In this document: one piece after another, positions 43,867-53,576 of the stretch
Layout of the letters: each line of letters begins with the position of its first letter
Numbering within the stretch: the first letter of the stretch is position 1
Assembly: GCA_049603835.1 (NCBI GenBank)
Contig: JBMYSZ010000009.1
Span: forward strand, 1 to 64,000
Reading direction: 5' to 3'
Source: Mangrovicoccus sp049603835
GTDB taxonomy: Bacteria; Pseudomonadota; Alphaproteobacteria; Rhodobacterales; Rhodobacteraceae
DNA: 64,000 nt
Notes under the pieces: model-generated
Seen by the model: only the letters and a program-made list of their open reading frames with translations
What the model was told of the DNA's origin: nothing
The model's database searches: none
Made by a program: the position numbers and the translations under genes

Positions 43867-44634
43867 ATGAAAATCACCTCTCTCGCCACAGCTGTTTCTT
43901 TATTGGCCGCTCCGGCCTTAGCTGTTCCGGCAAATCTTATCGCGCTTTACCAATTCGATTCAGCTGATGCGAGCGACAGCTCGGGCAATGGCAATGACGG
44001 TATCGAAAAAGGTGGCGTTAGCTACACAGCCAGCTTCGACGCCTCCATGGGTCTTGCGGCTCAGTTTTCTGCGCAAACCGGCTTATCTGGTATCAACACG
44101 CTGATTAATATCAATTATTCCAACTATAATCAGCTGACCATGGGCGCTTGGGTGAAATCCACCGACTTGACCCGCAAGCGCCAAGCAATCCTGTCACATG
44201 ATAATGGCGGCTACGATCGCAGCCTGGTCGTGGATGACCGTGGCGATTCCGCTGGGGCAGATTACGCAGTCTTCACAGGCCAATATGTGGCGGATGTAGA
44301 CAATACCTTTGACAGTAGTTGGGTGCATCTCGCGGTAACCTATGACGGGGTCACTGGCACGATCTATTATAATGGGGTGGCCAGCGAAACTTTCACCGAC
44401 CGCACCACTGACAACACCTCGGGCTATAATCTTTATATCGGCACGAATCCTGGATTTAATCAGGATTTTGTGGGGCTCATGGATGATGTGTTTATCTTTA
44501 GCTCAGCCCTTAGCGCCACTGAGATTGCCGATATCTATGCAAACGGATTTTCCGCTGTTCCGCTGCCTGCAGCTTTGCCGCTCTTGGGGGCCGGCTTGGG
44601 GCTGATCGGCCTGACTGCGCGGCGTCGCAAATAA
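43867..44634 (+). CDS. LamG-domain protein with VPLPA-CTERM sorting signal
   Basis: A 255-residue exported protein. It has a Sec signal peptide (cleavage near ALA-VPAN, residue 19-20), a LamG/concanavalin-like jelly-roll domain (about 25-225, with LIALYQFDSADASDSSGNGNDG and HLAVTYDGVTGTIYYNGV) and a C-terminal sorting tail: VPLPAALPLLGAGLGLIGL plus the basic end TARRRK. The tail is the VPLPA type recognised by exosortases. No exosortase gene is in the window, so processing must be in trans. The upstream AT-rich DNA could reflect transfer or a promoter. Confidence 0.85.
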   Translation: MKITSLATAVSLLAAPALAVPANLIALYQFDSADASDSSGNGNDGIEKGGVSYTASFDASMGLAAQFSAQTGLSGINTLININYSNYNQLTMGAWVKSTDLTRKRQAILSHDNGGYDRSLVVDDRGDSAGADYAVFTGQYVADVDNTFDSSWVHLAVTYDGVTGTIYYNGVASETFTDRTTDNTSGYNLYIGTNPGFNQDFVGLMDDVFIFSSALSATEIADIYANGFSAVPLPAALPLLGAGLGLIGLTARRRK

Positions 44635-44644
44635 TCCCGACTGA

Positions 44645-44674
44645 GATTTGGGCGCGTTATATAGCGTCCAAATC
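44645..44674. terminator. Possible terminator hairpin between convergent genes
   Basis: GATTTGGGCGC (44645-44655) pairs with GCGTCCAAATC (44664-44674) with one G-T pair and an 8-base loop. There is no T run, so intrinsic termination is uncertain. Confidence 0.4.
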
Positions 44675-44691
44675 GTCTTCTGAGCAGAGAC

Positions 44692-46035
44692 TTACGCCTC
44701 TTCGGCCACCGCAGCTACCACATCATCTACAATCGTAGACAATAGCGCCTCATCCGTGCATTCAGCCATGACCCGGATCAAAGGCTCTGTGCCGGATTTG
44801 CGGATCAATAAGCGCCCTTCCCCAGCCAATTTGGCCTCTGCCGCGTAAATAGCGGTTTTCACGGCCTCTGATTCTAGCGGCGCTTTCCCATCCTCATAGC
44901 GAACATTTTTCAAAAGCTGGGGCACCCGTTCGAATTGCCGGGTCAGCTCAGACGCCGGGCGCCCGGTCAGAACCATTTCCGCCAGAAATTGCAGCCCAGC
45001 AATCAGCCCATCGCCAGTGGTGGAATGGTCGGTCATGATAATATGGCCCGATTGCTCGCCCCCAAGGGTCCATCCGCCGCGCCGCATCGCCTCTACCACA
45101 TAGCGGTCGCCCACGGGGGTACGTTCTAGCCGAAGGCCGCGCTTGGTCAAAAACTGTTCTAGCCCCAGATTGGACATAACAGTCGCCACCAAAGTGTCGC
45201 CTTTTAGCCGACCCTCAGCGCCAAACCGCGCGGCCATCAAGGCCATCAGCTGGTCACCATCCGCGACCCGCCCGGTTTCATCCAGGATCATTACCCGATC
45301 CGCATCACCATCCAGGCAAATTCCCACATCTGCCCCATGGCTGCGCACCGCTTCAGCGGCAGTTTCCGGCGCGGTCGAGCCTACTTTGTCGTTGATATTA
45401 TAGCCATTCGGCGAAACGCCAACGGAAATCACCTCGGCCCCTAATTCCCACAGGACCTCGGGCGCCGCGCGATAGGCCGCACCATTGGCGCAATCAATCA
45501 CCACTTTCAGCCCATCTAAGCGCATGCCTGACGGAAAAGTCGATTTGACCCGCTCCATATAGCGAAAGCGACCATCATCGATCCGTTTGGCCCGGCCGAT
45601 ATTTTGCGGCTGCACCGGATCGACCCCTGCCTCTAACAGGGCTTCGATTTCTTCTTCGGCGCTATCAGAGAGCTTAAACCCATCGGGGCCAAAGAATTTG
45701 ATCCCATTATCATGCGCATGATTGTGGCTTGCGGAAATCATGATTCCCAGATCCGCCCGCATGGCTGGGGTGAGCAGGCCCACAGCAGGGGTCGGCACAG
45801 GACCAAGCAGCAGCACATTCATGCCGGTCGATGTCAGACCCGCGGTCAAAGCCGTTTCTAGCATATAGCCCGACAGGCGCGTATCCTTACCAATGACCAC
45901 ACGGTGGCTATTTTGCCCATCCTTGCGGAAATAGCGCCCCGCCGCCGCGCCCAAACGCAAAGCCATCTCAGCGGTCATGGGAAAGCGGTTGGCCTGCCCC
46001 CGAACACCATCCGTGCCAAATAATTTTCGAGCCAT
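44692..46035 (-). CDS. glmM: Phosphoglucosamine mutase
   Basis: Interconverts glucosamine-6-phosphate and glucosamine-1-phosphate on the route to UDP-GlcNAc for peptidoglycan and lipopolysaccharide. It starts MARKLFGTDGVRGQANRFP, has the phosphoserine loop MISASHNHAHDNGIKFF, the metal loop DGDADRVMILD, the sugar-binding GGEQSGHIIM and the phosphate-binding RKSGTEPLIRVM. Length 447 residues is normal. All catalytic segments are intact. Confidence 0.97.
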   Translation of the reverse strand: MARKLFGTDGVRGQANRFPMTAEMALRLGAAAGRYFRKDGQNSHRVVIGKDTRLSGYMLETALTAGLTSTGMNVLLLGPVPTPAVGLLTPAMRADLGIMISASHNHAHDNGIKFFGPDGFKLSDSAEEEIEALLEAGVDPVQPQNIGRAKRIDDGRFRYMERVKSTFPSGMRLDGLKVVIDCANGAAYRAAPEVLWELGAEVISVGVSPNGYNINDKVGSTAPETAAEAVRSHGADVGICLDGDADRVMILDETGRVADGDQLMALMAARFGAEGRLKGDTLVATVMSNLGLEQFLTKRGLRLERTPVGDRYVVEAMRRGGWTLGGEQSGHIIMTDHSTTGDGLIAGLQFLAEMVLTGRPASELTRQFERVPQLLKNVRYEDGKAPLESEAVKTAIYAAEAKLAGEGRLLIRKSGTEPLIRVMAECTDEALLSTIVDDVVAAVAEEA

Positions 46036-46127
46036 GCCCTGAAAACTCCGCTAAACTAAGCCTAAGCTGTCTTTTAGTCCAAGCCGCCTAACACAAGGGA
46101 AAGACCTGGGCGGCTCGGCGCGCAGTT

Positions 46128-46790
46128 TTACTGGCGATAGAAATGATGCACGCCGATCGAGGCGGTCCGTGGGAATTTCCGAGCCCAAGAGGGGCGCACC
46201 GCCGTAGTATGGTAATGGGTGGCGCCGCTTGTCAGATTGGTATCCGCCCCACTCAGCACCGCATCAGCAATCCGTCCGACCCGACCCCAAGCGCGCGGCT
46301 CATGGATGACCTCGGCCCGACCATCGCAGGTATAGGTGAACTGGCAGGCGAATTTACGCCCGGTGCCTTGATTGATCACGCCGCAAACCGAATTCGGATA
46401 ACGCGGCGAGGCCACGCGGTTCATGATCACCTCGGCAACGGCGAATTGACCTTTGATGCTTTCGCCACGCGCCTCGAAATAAAGCGCCTCAGACAAGCAG
46501 CGCCACTGAGCGGTTTCCTCGGGCTTGGGCTGGCTGTTCACCCAATCACGGGTATATTCAACCGAAGACTTCGGCGCCTCGCGATCCCCACGCGGAACCG
46601 GGCGCACCACCAAATTACGCAAGCGAGCCGCACCCACATGGGCCAGGCTCTGGCGTTCTGTTTCAAATAGCGCCGTAAACCGGCGATCAAATTCGAGCGT
46701 CGGGTCATTGGAAGTGCTGACCGTTGCATTGGCCAGCGCAGCTCCGCCCATCAGCGTCAGAGTCAGTGTCAGGATTGTATTCTTGAACAT
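46128..46790 (-). CDS. Cell wall hydrolase, SleB/CwlJ type (Hydrolase_2)
   Basis: A 220-residue exported protein with a signal peptide (FKNTILTLTLTLMGGAALA) and a C-terminal SleB/Hydrolase_2 lytic domain with LSEALYFEARGESIKGQ (probable catalytic Glu), VIMNRVASPRYPNSVCGV and SGATHYHTTAVRPSW. Such proteins cut peptidoglycan. The start at 46790 (MFKNTIL) is chosen over TTG 46796. It stands alone between PPDK-like and glmM, in the same direction as both. Confidence 0.88.
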   Translation of the reverse strand: MFKNTILTLTLTLMGGAALANATVSTSNDPTLEFDRRFTALFETERQSLAHVGAARLRNLVVRPVPRGDREAPKSSVEYTRDWVNSQPKPEETAQWRCLSEALYFEARGESIKGQFAVAEVIMNRVASPRYPNSVCGVINQGTGRKFACQFTYTCDGRAEVIHEPRAWGRVGRIADAVLSGADTNLTSGATHYHTTAVRPSWARKFPRTASIGVHHFYRQ

Positions 46791-46960
46791 CGTCAACTTT
46801 CACCGCTTTTTGCTCTTATTGTGAGCAGTCTCGTTATACGGCGCGATGTTATGTTTCTATACGCGACCATTCGAAACCCCGAATGAACGTGTCCCCGCTG
46901 CAACGGCGGATTTTTGCCGATTGGTCAAGTCCTGTCTGCCCCAATGAAATAAAAAAATAG

Positions 46961-49504
46961 CTATCCCTGTCTGAGGGTTACATGTGCAGCGGCCAGGCGC
47001 GCAATTGGTACGCGATATGGTGAACATGAAACATAATCAAAGCCCGCCGCTCGACAGAAGGCTATCGATTCGGAGTTACCACCATGTTCACCACAAATGG
47101 ATAAAGTCAGATTTGGGTTGCCTTGGCGCCCGCGCTCGGCCCCGAGTTGCAGCAATTCGCCCACCCCTTCTTGGTCGAGATGGTGAAAGGGGTCTTCTTT
47201 GAAAACGCCCTGCTGCACATAGGTGCTCATGAAACGGCCCGCATCATCGCGCGATAGACCATAGGTCATTTGGGTCAGGTCATTGGTGCCGAAGCTCATA
47301 AAGCTGCAGCTTGGGGAAATCTTATGGGCCTTCAGCGCGGCGCGCGGCGTTTCCACCATCACGCCCAGTTTATAAGGGATCACGCGGCCAGTTTCGGCGC
47401 GCATCTGGGTTGCCACGGCTTCGATCCGGCTTTGCAAAAGCTCCACCTCGCGCTGTGCGGAAACCAATGGCAGCATGATTTCAGGTACAACTTCGATGCC
47501 TTCTTCGAACACAGCTTGCGCGGCTTCTAGGACGGCGCGAACCTGCATTTCATAGATTTCCGGCACGGTAATACCCAGCCGAACCCCACGCAGACCCAGC
47601 ATTGGGTTGAATTCGGCCATGGAATCGATGCGCCGCTGCACTTCGGAGACCGGGCGGCCAAGGGTTTCGGCAAGCTCTACGGCGCCAGCCCGATCATGGG
47701 GTAGGAATTCATGCAAAGGCGGGTCAAGCAAACGAATGCAGACGGGCAGCCCGGACATAATTCGAAAGATCTCAGTAAAATCATCGCGCTGCATGGGCAA
47801 AAGCTGCGACAGAGCTTCGGCCCGGTCTTCGGCTGCATCGGTAAAGATCATTTCCCGCATCACCGGAAGACGGTCTTCGGCAAAGAACATATGCTCGGTC
47901 CGGCAAAGACCGATGCCATCCGCCTCAAAGCTACGTGCGATCTGCGCGTCTTCGGGCGTGTCCGCATTCACCCGGACCCCCAAATCACGGACTTCATCCG
48001 CCCAGGCCAGCAAAGTTTGGAAAGCATCGTCCAAGGCTGGCTCTAACAGATCTGCCGCGCCCTTTAGAACTTGACCGGAACTGCCATCCAGAGTGACGAT
48101 TTCGCCCTCTTTGATCAGCCGCCCATCGGCCAGGCGCATGGATCGGGTTTTGCGGTCAATGGTGGTGCTAGACGCCCCCGCCACACAAGGCACCCCAAGC
48201 CCGCGCGCGATCACCGCCGCATGGCTCGACATACCGCCCTTTTCCGTCAGGATACCCTTGGCCGCATGCATACCCCGCACATCTTCGGGGGTGGTTTCGC
48301 GTTTGGCCAGAATGCAGGGCTCGCCTTGGGCCGCCATGGCTTGGGCCGTGGTCGAGCTAAAGACTAGCTTGCCCGTCGCAGCCCCCGGACTCGCTGCCAT
48401 ACCGCGCGCCAGGACTGGACGGCGCGGCCCGCGCGGATCAACCTGGCAGTGCAGCAATTCATTCAGCGACCGCGGCGGGATCCGCAGCAGCGCGACATCT
48501 CGGCTAATGACCTTGTCGCGCACCAATTGCACCACCACCTGCACCGAAGCCCGCGCCGAACGCTGCACCCGCACCCCGTCCAGGATCTGCAACTTGCCCG
48601 CCTGGATGACAAATTCGATTTGCAGCTCTTCTTTCAGATTGACCCGGCAGGTTTCGCCATATTGCACCAGAGTGTCGAAAATATCCGGGCATAGCTCTTC
48701 GAGCGACTTGCCACGCGGGTCACGCGTTAAAAACAGCGCCAGTTTCTTGCGGGTCATGGCGTCCCGGCCTTGGCTTTGGCTTAGATAGCGGCCCGTGATC
48801 TGCGCCTTACCGGTGATGGAGTCGATGAATTGCACCACCCCCGCACCGCTTTCATCCGCGCCGACCCCCAGAGCCATTTCTTGCACAATCAGCCCAAGCC
48901 CCGCATCCGCTGGCGCCCCTTTGGCTTGCCGCAAAAGCCGGGCCGATGTGCCTTCCCAAGCCCGCGCCATGGAGCGCAAAACCGCCGCCAATTGCTCAGC
49001 CGGATTTTGCGGGAATGGTTCATCGGTTTCCGCCTCATAAGCGCGCAAAGCCGCCATCACATCCGACTGATCCGGGTGGCGTGGCAGATCGAATAGCTCT
49101 GCATCCAGATGGGCGACTTGCAACGCATAAGTATGGATAAAGCGCAGATAAAGCGCATTCGCCGCCGCTTCACCATGGAGATTGACCATCACCGCATGGC
49201 GCTGGTCATTCATGCCGATATTTAGGATCGCGCCCGGCCCGCCCCAATCGGGGTCTTGACTAGAGGGGCGCACCGAGATCAGCGGCGCTTCGCCAAAATG
49301 GTCGAGGATATGTTCCACATCCGGCAATTTGCCCTGGGCGATCTTATGCACCGTCTCAAAGGAAAGGGCCACAGTGCGCGGCACGGGCAGACCCAGGCGG
49401 ATCAATCGCTGCAGACATTTGGCGCGGCCACCATGTTGCTCAGCTGAAATCGTCGCGGTTTGCGTGATTTCAGTGAAAGCTTTGAAGGTGAAGCGCTTCA
49501 GCAT
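46961..49504 (-). CDS. PEP-utilising enzyme, pyruvate phosphate dikinase-like
   Basis: An 847-residue protein with the three-part PPDK layout: N-terminal ATP-grasp-type nucleotide domain, central phosphohistidine domain (GILTEKGGMSSHAAVIARG) and C-terminal PEP/pyruvate TIM barrel ending SICGEHGGNSESIAF with the catalytic Cys. The nucleotide domain departs from canonical PPDK: it reads EQHGGRAKCLQRLIRLGLPV where GGKGANLAEM-type sequence is usual. It may be a specialised relative rather than the standard enzyme. It follows glyS at a 72-base gap, a neighbourhood seen in other Rhodobacteraceae. Confidence 0.8.
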   Translation of the reverse strand: MLKRFTFKAFTEITQTATISAEQHGGRAKCLQRLIRLGLPVPRTVALSFETVHKIAQGKLPDVEHILDHFGEAPLISVRPSSQDPDWGGPGAILNIGMNDQRHAVMVNLHGEAAANALYLRFIHTYALQVAHLDAELFDLPRHPDQSDVMAALRAYEAETDEPFPQNPAEQLAAVLRSMARAWEGTSARLLRQAKGAPADAGLGLIVQEMALGVGADESGAGVVQFIDSITGKAQITGRYLSQSQGRDAMTRKKLALFLTRDPRGKSLEELCPDIFDTLVQYGETCRVNLKEELQIEFVIQAGKLQILDGVRVQRSARASVQVVVQLVRDKVISRDVALLRIPPRSLNELLHCQVDPRGPRRPVLARGMAASPGAATGKLVFSSTTAQAMAAQGEPCILAKRETTPEDVRGMHAAKGILTEKGGMSSHAAVIARGLGVPCVAGASSTTIDRKTRSMRLADGRLIKEGEIVTLDGSSGQVLKGAADLLEPALDDAFQTLLAWADEVRDLGVRVNADTPEDAQIARSFEADGIGLCRTEHMFFAEDRLPVMREMIFTDAAEDRAEALSQLLPMQRDDFTEIFRIMSGLPVCIRLLDPPLHEFLPHDRAGAVELAETLGRPVSEVQRRIDSMAEFNPMLGLRGVRLGITVPEIYEMQVRAVLEAAQAVFEEGIEVVPEIMLPLVSAQREVELLQSRIEAVATQMRAETGRVIPYKLGVMVETPRAALKAHKISPSCSFMSFGTNDLTQMTYGLSRDDAGRFMSTYVQQGVFKEDPFHHLDQEGVGELLQLGAERGRQGNPNLTLSICGEHGGNSESIAFCRAAGFDYVSCSPYRVPIARLAAAHVTLRQG

Positions 49505-49576
49505 GACATCCCCCGATTGCCAGATTTAGCCCAGTTATCCCCTAGTGCTACACTGGCAATCGGTGAAGTCCAAGCG

Positions 49577-51634
49577 TCAAGCCTCTAGCTTTGTCAGATC
49601 CGCGACTTTCAGACAGGTGGCGCGGATCAGATGAAGCAGATTTAGCCGGTTGCGGCGGATGATCTGGTTATCGGAATTGACCTGCACCTCTTCGAAAAAG
49701 GCATCAACGGCTGGGCGAAGCGCTGCCATGCCGCCCATGGCGGCGGCGAAATCTTCGGCCTCGATGGCCGAAGAGATCGCATCCCCGTTTTGATCCAGCG
49801 CCGCGAAAAGCGCTTTCTCCGCCTCTGCATCCGCAAGCTTTGCATCCGGGCCAAAGGAATATTCCACCCCATCCGCCTCTTCCGCTTGGGTCAGGATATT
49901 ATTGGCGCGCTTAAAGCCCTGGACCAGATTTTCCCCATCCATCGACGCCAAGAATTTCGCCAAAGCCTCGGCCCGTTTGACCAGCAGAGTAAGATCATCA
50001 TTGCCCGGCATCGCCAAACACGCATCAATCACATCATGGCGAATGCCTTTGTCGCGCAGATAGACTTTCAAACGGTCATGGAAAAAGCCCAGCAAATCGC
50101 CAGCTTCTGCCCCCGGATAGCCCTTTGCAAACACATCCAACAGCTTCACCCGCAAGCCATTATCCAGCACAAGCCGGATCACACCCAAAGCCGCGCGGCG
50201 CAAAGCAAATGGGTCTTTCGAGCCCGTGGGTTTTTCATCAATCGCCCAGAAGCCGGTAAGCGTGTCGATCTTATCGGCTAAAGCCACTGCAATGGAGACT
50301 GGCGCAGAGGGCACCGCATCCGATGGGCCCAGCGGCTGGTAATGCTCTTCGGCGCAGGCCGCGACCTCTGCCGCCTCGCCCGCTTCCAGCGCGTAATATT
50401 TACCCATGGTCCCCTGAAGTTCCGGGAATTCATAGACCATTTCAGAGCTCAGATCCGCCTTGGCCAGCTTGGCTGCTCGGGCTGCAATCTCCGGCTCAGC
50501 GCCACAAAGCGGGGCGATTTCCGCCGCCAAAGCCTCGATCCGGGCGATCCGCTCTGCCTGAGAGCCCATCTTATTGTGGAAAGTTACATTGCTGAGGCTG
50601 TCAATCCAGGCCCCCATGCCCTCTTTGGCCACGCGCAAATCATTTTCCCAAAAGAATTTCGCATCCGATAGCCGCGCCGAAAGAACTTTTTGGTTCCCCG
50701 CCAGGATCGTAGCGCCGTCATCTTTGGTCTCACGATTGGCCACAGTGACAAAGCGCATGATCTTGCCCGTCTTCGGGTCGCGCACCGAGAAAAACTTCTG
50801 ATGCTCCCGCATGGAGGTTTGCAGCACTTCCGGCGGCAATTCCAAGAAATCCGCCCCAATCTCGCCCATCAAGACCACCGGCCATTCCACCAGGCCCGAC
50901 ACTTCGATCAGCAGCCCAGGATCTTCGACCAGCTCAAGCCCAAGCGCAAAAGCCTGATTAGTGGCATCGGCCCAGATATGATTGGCGCGATCATCGGCAT
51001 CCAGCACCACATGCGCCCGGCTGAGCGCTGCGGAATATTCGTCGAAAGAGCCAATCTTGATTTGCGCTGGCGCCATAAAGCGATGGCCTTGGGTGGTATC
51101 CCCCGCGCTGATCCCACCGACTTCCAGCGGCACAATTTGCGCGCCCGCCTCATCGGTGAGAATGCACAAGATCGAATGCAGTGGCCGCACCCAGCGAAGC
51201 TCGCCAGACCCCCAACGCATGGATTTTGGCCAAGGGAAATTTGTGATCACATCGCTCAGCACTTCGGCCACAATGTCACTCGCACTGCGTCCCGGCTTCA
51301 CGATCTGAGCGAAATAGACCTGGCCCTTTTTATCATCGCGGATTTCCAGCTGATCTTTCGACAGCCCGGTCGAGCGCAAAAACCCAGCCAAAGCCTTTTC
51401 CGGCGCATCCACCCGCGGGCCTTTGCGCTCTTCGCGGATCTCTGGGCTTTCCGCTGTGAGCCCCTGAACCGTCAAAGCCAAGCGCCGCGGCGTGGCGAAT
51501 GCTTGGGCGCCTGCATAGGTCAAACCGGCCTCGACCACACCATCAGTGATCCGCTTACGCAGATCCTCCGCCGCTTTCGGCTGCATACGCGCCGGAATTT
51601 CTTCGGAAAACAGCTCGATTAAGAGGTCAGGCAT
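49577..51634 (-). CDS. glyS: Glycyl-tRNA synthetase beta subunit
   Basis: The 685-residue beta subunit of the alpha2-beta2 bacterial-type glycyl-tRNA synthetase. It starts MPDLLIELFSEEIPARMQP, contains MGEIGADFLELPPEVLQTSM and the HD-like middle domain (LSSEMVYEFPELQGTMGKYY), and ends with an anticodon-binding DALR domain. Its usual partner glyQ is 6.1 kb away and on the other strand. The start is 12 bases after the gltS stop. Confidence 0.96.
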   Translation of the reverse strand: MPDLLIELFSEEIPARMQPKAAEDLRKRITDGVVEAGLTYAGAQAFATPRRLALTVQGLTAESPEIREERKGPRVDAPEKALAGFLRSTGLSKDQLEIRDDKKGQVYFAQIVKPGRSASDIVAEVLSDVITNFPWPKSMRWGSGELRWVRPLHSILCILTDEAGAQIVPLEVGGISAGDTTQGHRFMAPAQIKIGSFDEYSAALSRAHVVLDADDRANHIWADATNQAFALGLELVEDPGLLIEVSGLVEWPVVLMGEIGADFLELPPEVLQTSMREHQKFFSVRDPKTGKIMRFVTVANRETKDDGATILAGNQKVLSARLSDAKFFWENDLRVAKEGMGAWIDSLSNVTFHNKMGSQAERIARIEALAAEIAPLCGAEPEIAARAAKLAKADLSSEMVYEFPELQGTMGKYYALEAGEAAEVAACAEEHYQPLGPSDAVPSAPVSIAVALADKIDTLTGFWAIDEKPTGSKDPFALRRAALGVIRLVLDNGLRVKLLDVFAKGYPGAEAGDLLGFFHDRLKVYLRDKGIRHDVIDACLAMPGNDDLTLLVKRAEALAKFLASMDGENLVQGFKRANNILTQAEEADGVEYSFGPDAKLADAEAEKALFAALDQNGDAISSAIEAEDFAAAMGGMAALRPAVDAFFEEVQVNSDNQIIRRNRLNLLHLIRATCLKVADLTKLEA

Positions 51635-51646
51635 GGGGGACGGGTC

Positions 51647-52888
51647 CTAGAAGCTCAGTGCAAATTTGATGATGATCGCATTGGCGATATCAACGAAGAA
51701 GGCCGATACCAGAGGCAGCACGATAAAGGCCAGAGGGGCAGCGCCATATCTCTGGGTGACTGCGGTCATATTCGCAATCGCGGTTGGGGTGGCGCCCAGC
51801 GTGACCCCGGTAAAGCCCGACGAAATCACAGCGGCGAAATAGTCCCGCCCCATAGCGCGGAAGACGATAAAGATGATGAATGCCGTGGCGGTCACAGATT
51901 GCAAAATAATCGTCACACCCAGCAGCGGCGCATTCGCGGCCAAAGTCCAAAACTGCATAGACATCAGAGACATAGACAGAAACACCGACAGGCTAAATTC
52001 CTGGATCAGCGCCATGGCCGGGGTGCCAGCGGGCCAATCAGACACCTTGAAAATCATCGGCACAGTGTTGGAAATGACAATGCCGGTGATCAGGCAAGGT
52101 ACGAAAGGCGGCAGCATAATCCCCGCCTCTTCCAGCCCCTCATAAATCGAATAGCCAATCGCGACAGAAATATTGATCCAAAGAATTGAGCGCAGAAAAT
52201 CGCCATTCGTGACCTGGCCCACATCCTGGGCTTCTTCATGCAGCGCCTCGCCCACGAAAGAATCGCCCTGCGCCTCAGGTGTCGCCAGTTTGTTGCGACC
52301 AATCAGATAGCTTGCAATCGGGCCACCCAAAAGACTGGCCGAGATCAGACCCAGAGTTGCCGTGGCGATGCCCAGCTCTGCGGCGCCCACAACCCCGTAA
52401 GTTTCCTCTACCACCGGGCCCCAGGCAATCGCCGTGCCATGCCCCCCGATCAGCGCGGCCGTGCCCAGCATCACCCCAGCCTGGCTTGGCATGCCAAAAA
52501 TCAGCGCGCCAAGGATGCCGATCGTCGCCTGCACCACCATATAGCCGACAGTCAGCGCCAGCATCAGCGCCAAGATTGGCCCGCCTTTGATTAGATCGCT
52601 GATCTTGGCCGATAGCCCCACCGTGGTGAAGAAATAGATCAATAGGAAATCACGCGCGCTAAGGTCAAAGCTGATCTCACGCCCCACCAAAGTCACCACG
52701 GCCCAAGCGATCAACGCCGCTAAGATCCCGCCAGAGACCGGCTCCGGGATCGAATAGGCGCGCAAAAACTTGATCTTACCGGTCAGCCAAACCCCCGCGA
52801 AATAGACGACAATCGCCAGGGTGAAGGAAATGAAGCCCGGAATTAAAATCGGGCTGAGGGCCGTCACAGCATCTGTTTCGGGCGTCAT
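51647..52888 (-). CDS. gltS: Sodium/glutamate symporter
   Basis: A 413-residue inner-membrane carrier of the GltS family, importing glutamate with Na+. About ten helices in two inverted halves. Typical segments are YSIPEPVSGGILAAL and the Gly-rich GTAALIGGHGTAIAWGP. It is inserted between DUF6446 (16 bases upstream) and glyS (12 bases downstream), so it is co-transcribed with translation genes. That is an unusual insertion if the Rhodobacteraceae order glyQ-DUF6446-glyS is ancestral. Confidence 0.92.
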   Translation of the reverse strand: MTPETDAVTALSPILIPGFISFTLAIVVYFAGVWLTGKIKFLRAYSIPEPVSGGILAALIAWAVVTLVGREISFDLSARDFLLIYFFTTVGLSAKISDLIKGGPILALMLALTVGYMVVQATIGILGALIFGMPSQAGVMLGTAALIGGHGTAIAWGPVVEETYGVVGAAELGIATATLGLISASLLGGPIASYLIGRNKLATPEAQGDSFVGEALHEEAQDVGQVTNGDFLRSILWINISVAIGYSIYEGLEEAGIMLPPFVPCLITGIVISNTVPMIFKVSDWPAGTPAMALIQEFSLSVFLSMSLMSMQFWTLAANAPLLGVTIILQSVTATAFIIFIVFRAMGRDYFAAVISSGFTGVTLGATPTAIANMTAVTQRYGAAPLAFIVLPLVSAFFVDIANAIIIKFALSF

Positions 52889-52904
52889 GGGATTTGTCCT
52901 TTAC

Positions 52905-53420
52905 TCAATCAATTTTCGGAGGCGTCGGACAATCCGCCGGCACCCTATCGCCGTCGAAATACGCCTCGCCGCATGGATTGAGTTGATGCCAAGCAAAGCC
53001 TTGCCCGGTTTCTGAAATCGCCACGACGCGATCGACGCCATAGCTAATATCCTTCACGCCCAAGAAGGCAATTGCAGAGCCGCTTTGCAGCTCTGCGGCA
53101 ATTTCAGCAGAGTTAAAACAGGAAAACCAATTTGGTGCATTTAACGGCACCGCGTCATCATAAATAGCAAAAGTTTCGCTTAGCATAGGCAGGCTTAGCT
53201 GCGTTTCAAAACAGGCGCGGAACCGAATGGGCGAGCTGCGCCCGTCAATCGCCTCTAGCGCGGAATGGGGGATCGGCTCGGGCTGTTGGGACACCACACC
53301 GGTCAGTGCGATATCTGCCTCCACCTCGTCATAGAAGTGATAGACCTGCATATAATAAAGCCCCGCCCCAGCCAAAGCTGCTGCTGCAATAATAGATCCA
53401 CCCACGATTTTACCGTTCAT
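52905..53420 (-). CDS. DUF6446-like membrane-anchored protein
   Basis: A 171-residue protein with an N-terminal signal anchor (MNGKIVGGSIIAAAALAGAGLYYMQVYHFYDEV) and a periplasmic domain with three Cys (FRACFETQ, WFSCFNSA, NPCGEAY). It resembles the Rhodobacteraceae DUF6446 family usually found between glyQ and glyS; that match is from memory of the family. Function unknown. It is the first gene of the leftward gltS-glyS operon. Confidence 0.72.
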   Translation of the reverse strand: MNGKIVGGSIIAAAALAGAGLYYMQVYHFYDEVEADIALTGVVSQQPEPIPHSALEAIDGRSSPIRFRACFETQLSLPMLSETFAIYDDAVPLNAPNWFSCFNSAEIAAELQSGSAIAFLGVKDISYGVDRVVAISETGQGFAWHQLNPCGEAYFDGDRVPADCPTPPKID

Positions 53421-53576
53421 AACCCCGCCTCATTTTTAGGCCTGCGCCCTCATAAGCGCTATTTTCCGCGGGAACAAACTGGTTCGGCGAAAACATTTGA
53501 AAAAGATGGAATTCAACACTTTTCCCGGCCCAAGCCGCTGCCTAACTGTGCCTCATGCCGTTAGGGGAATTTCATT

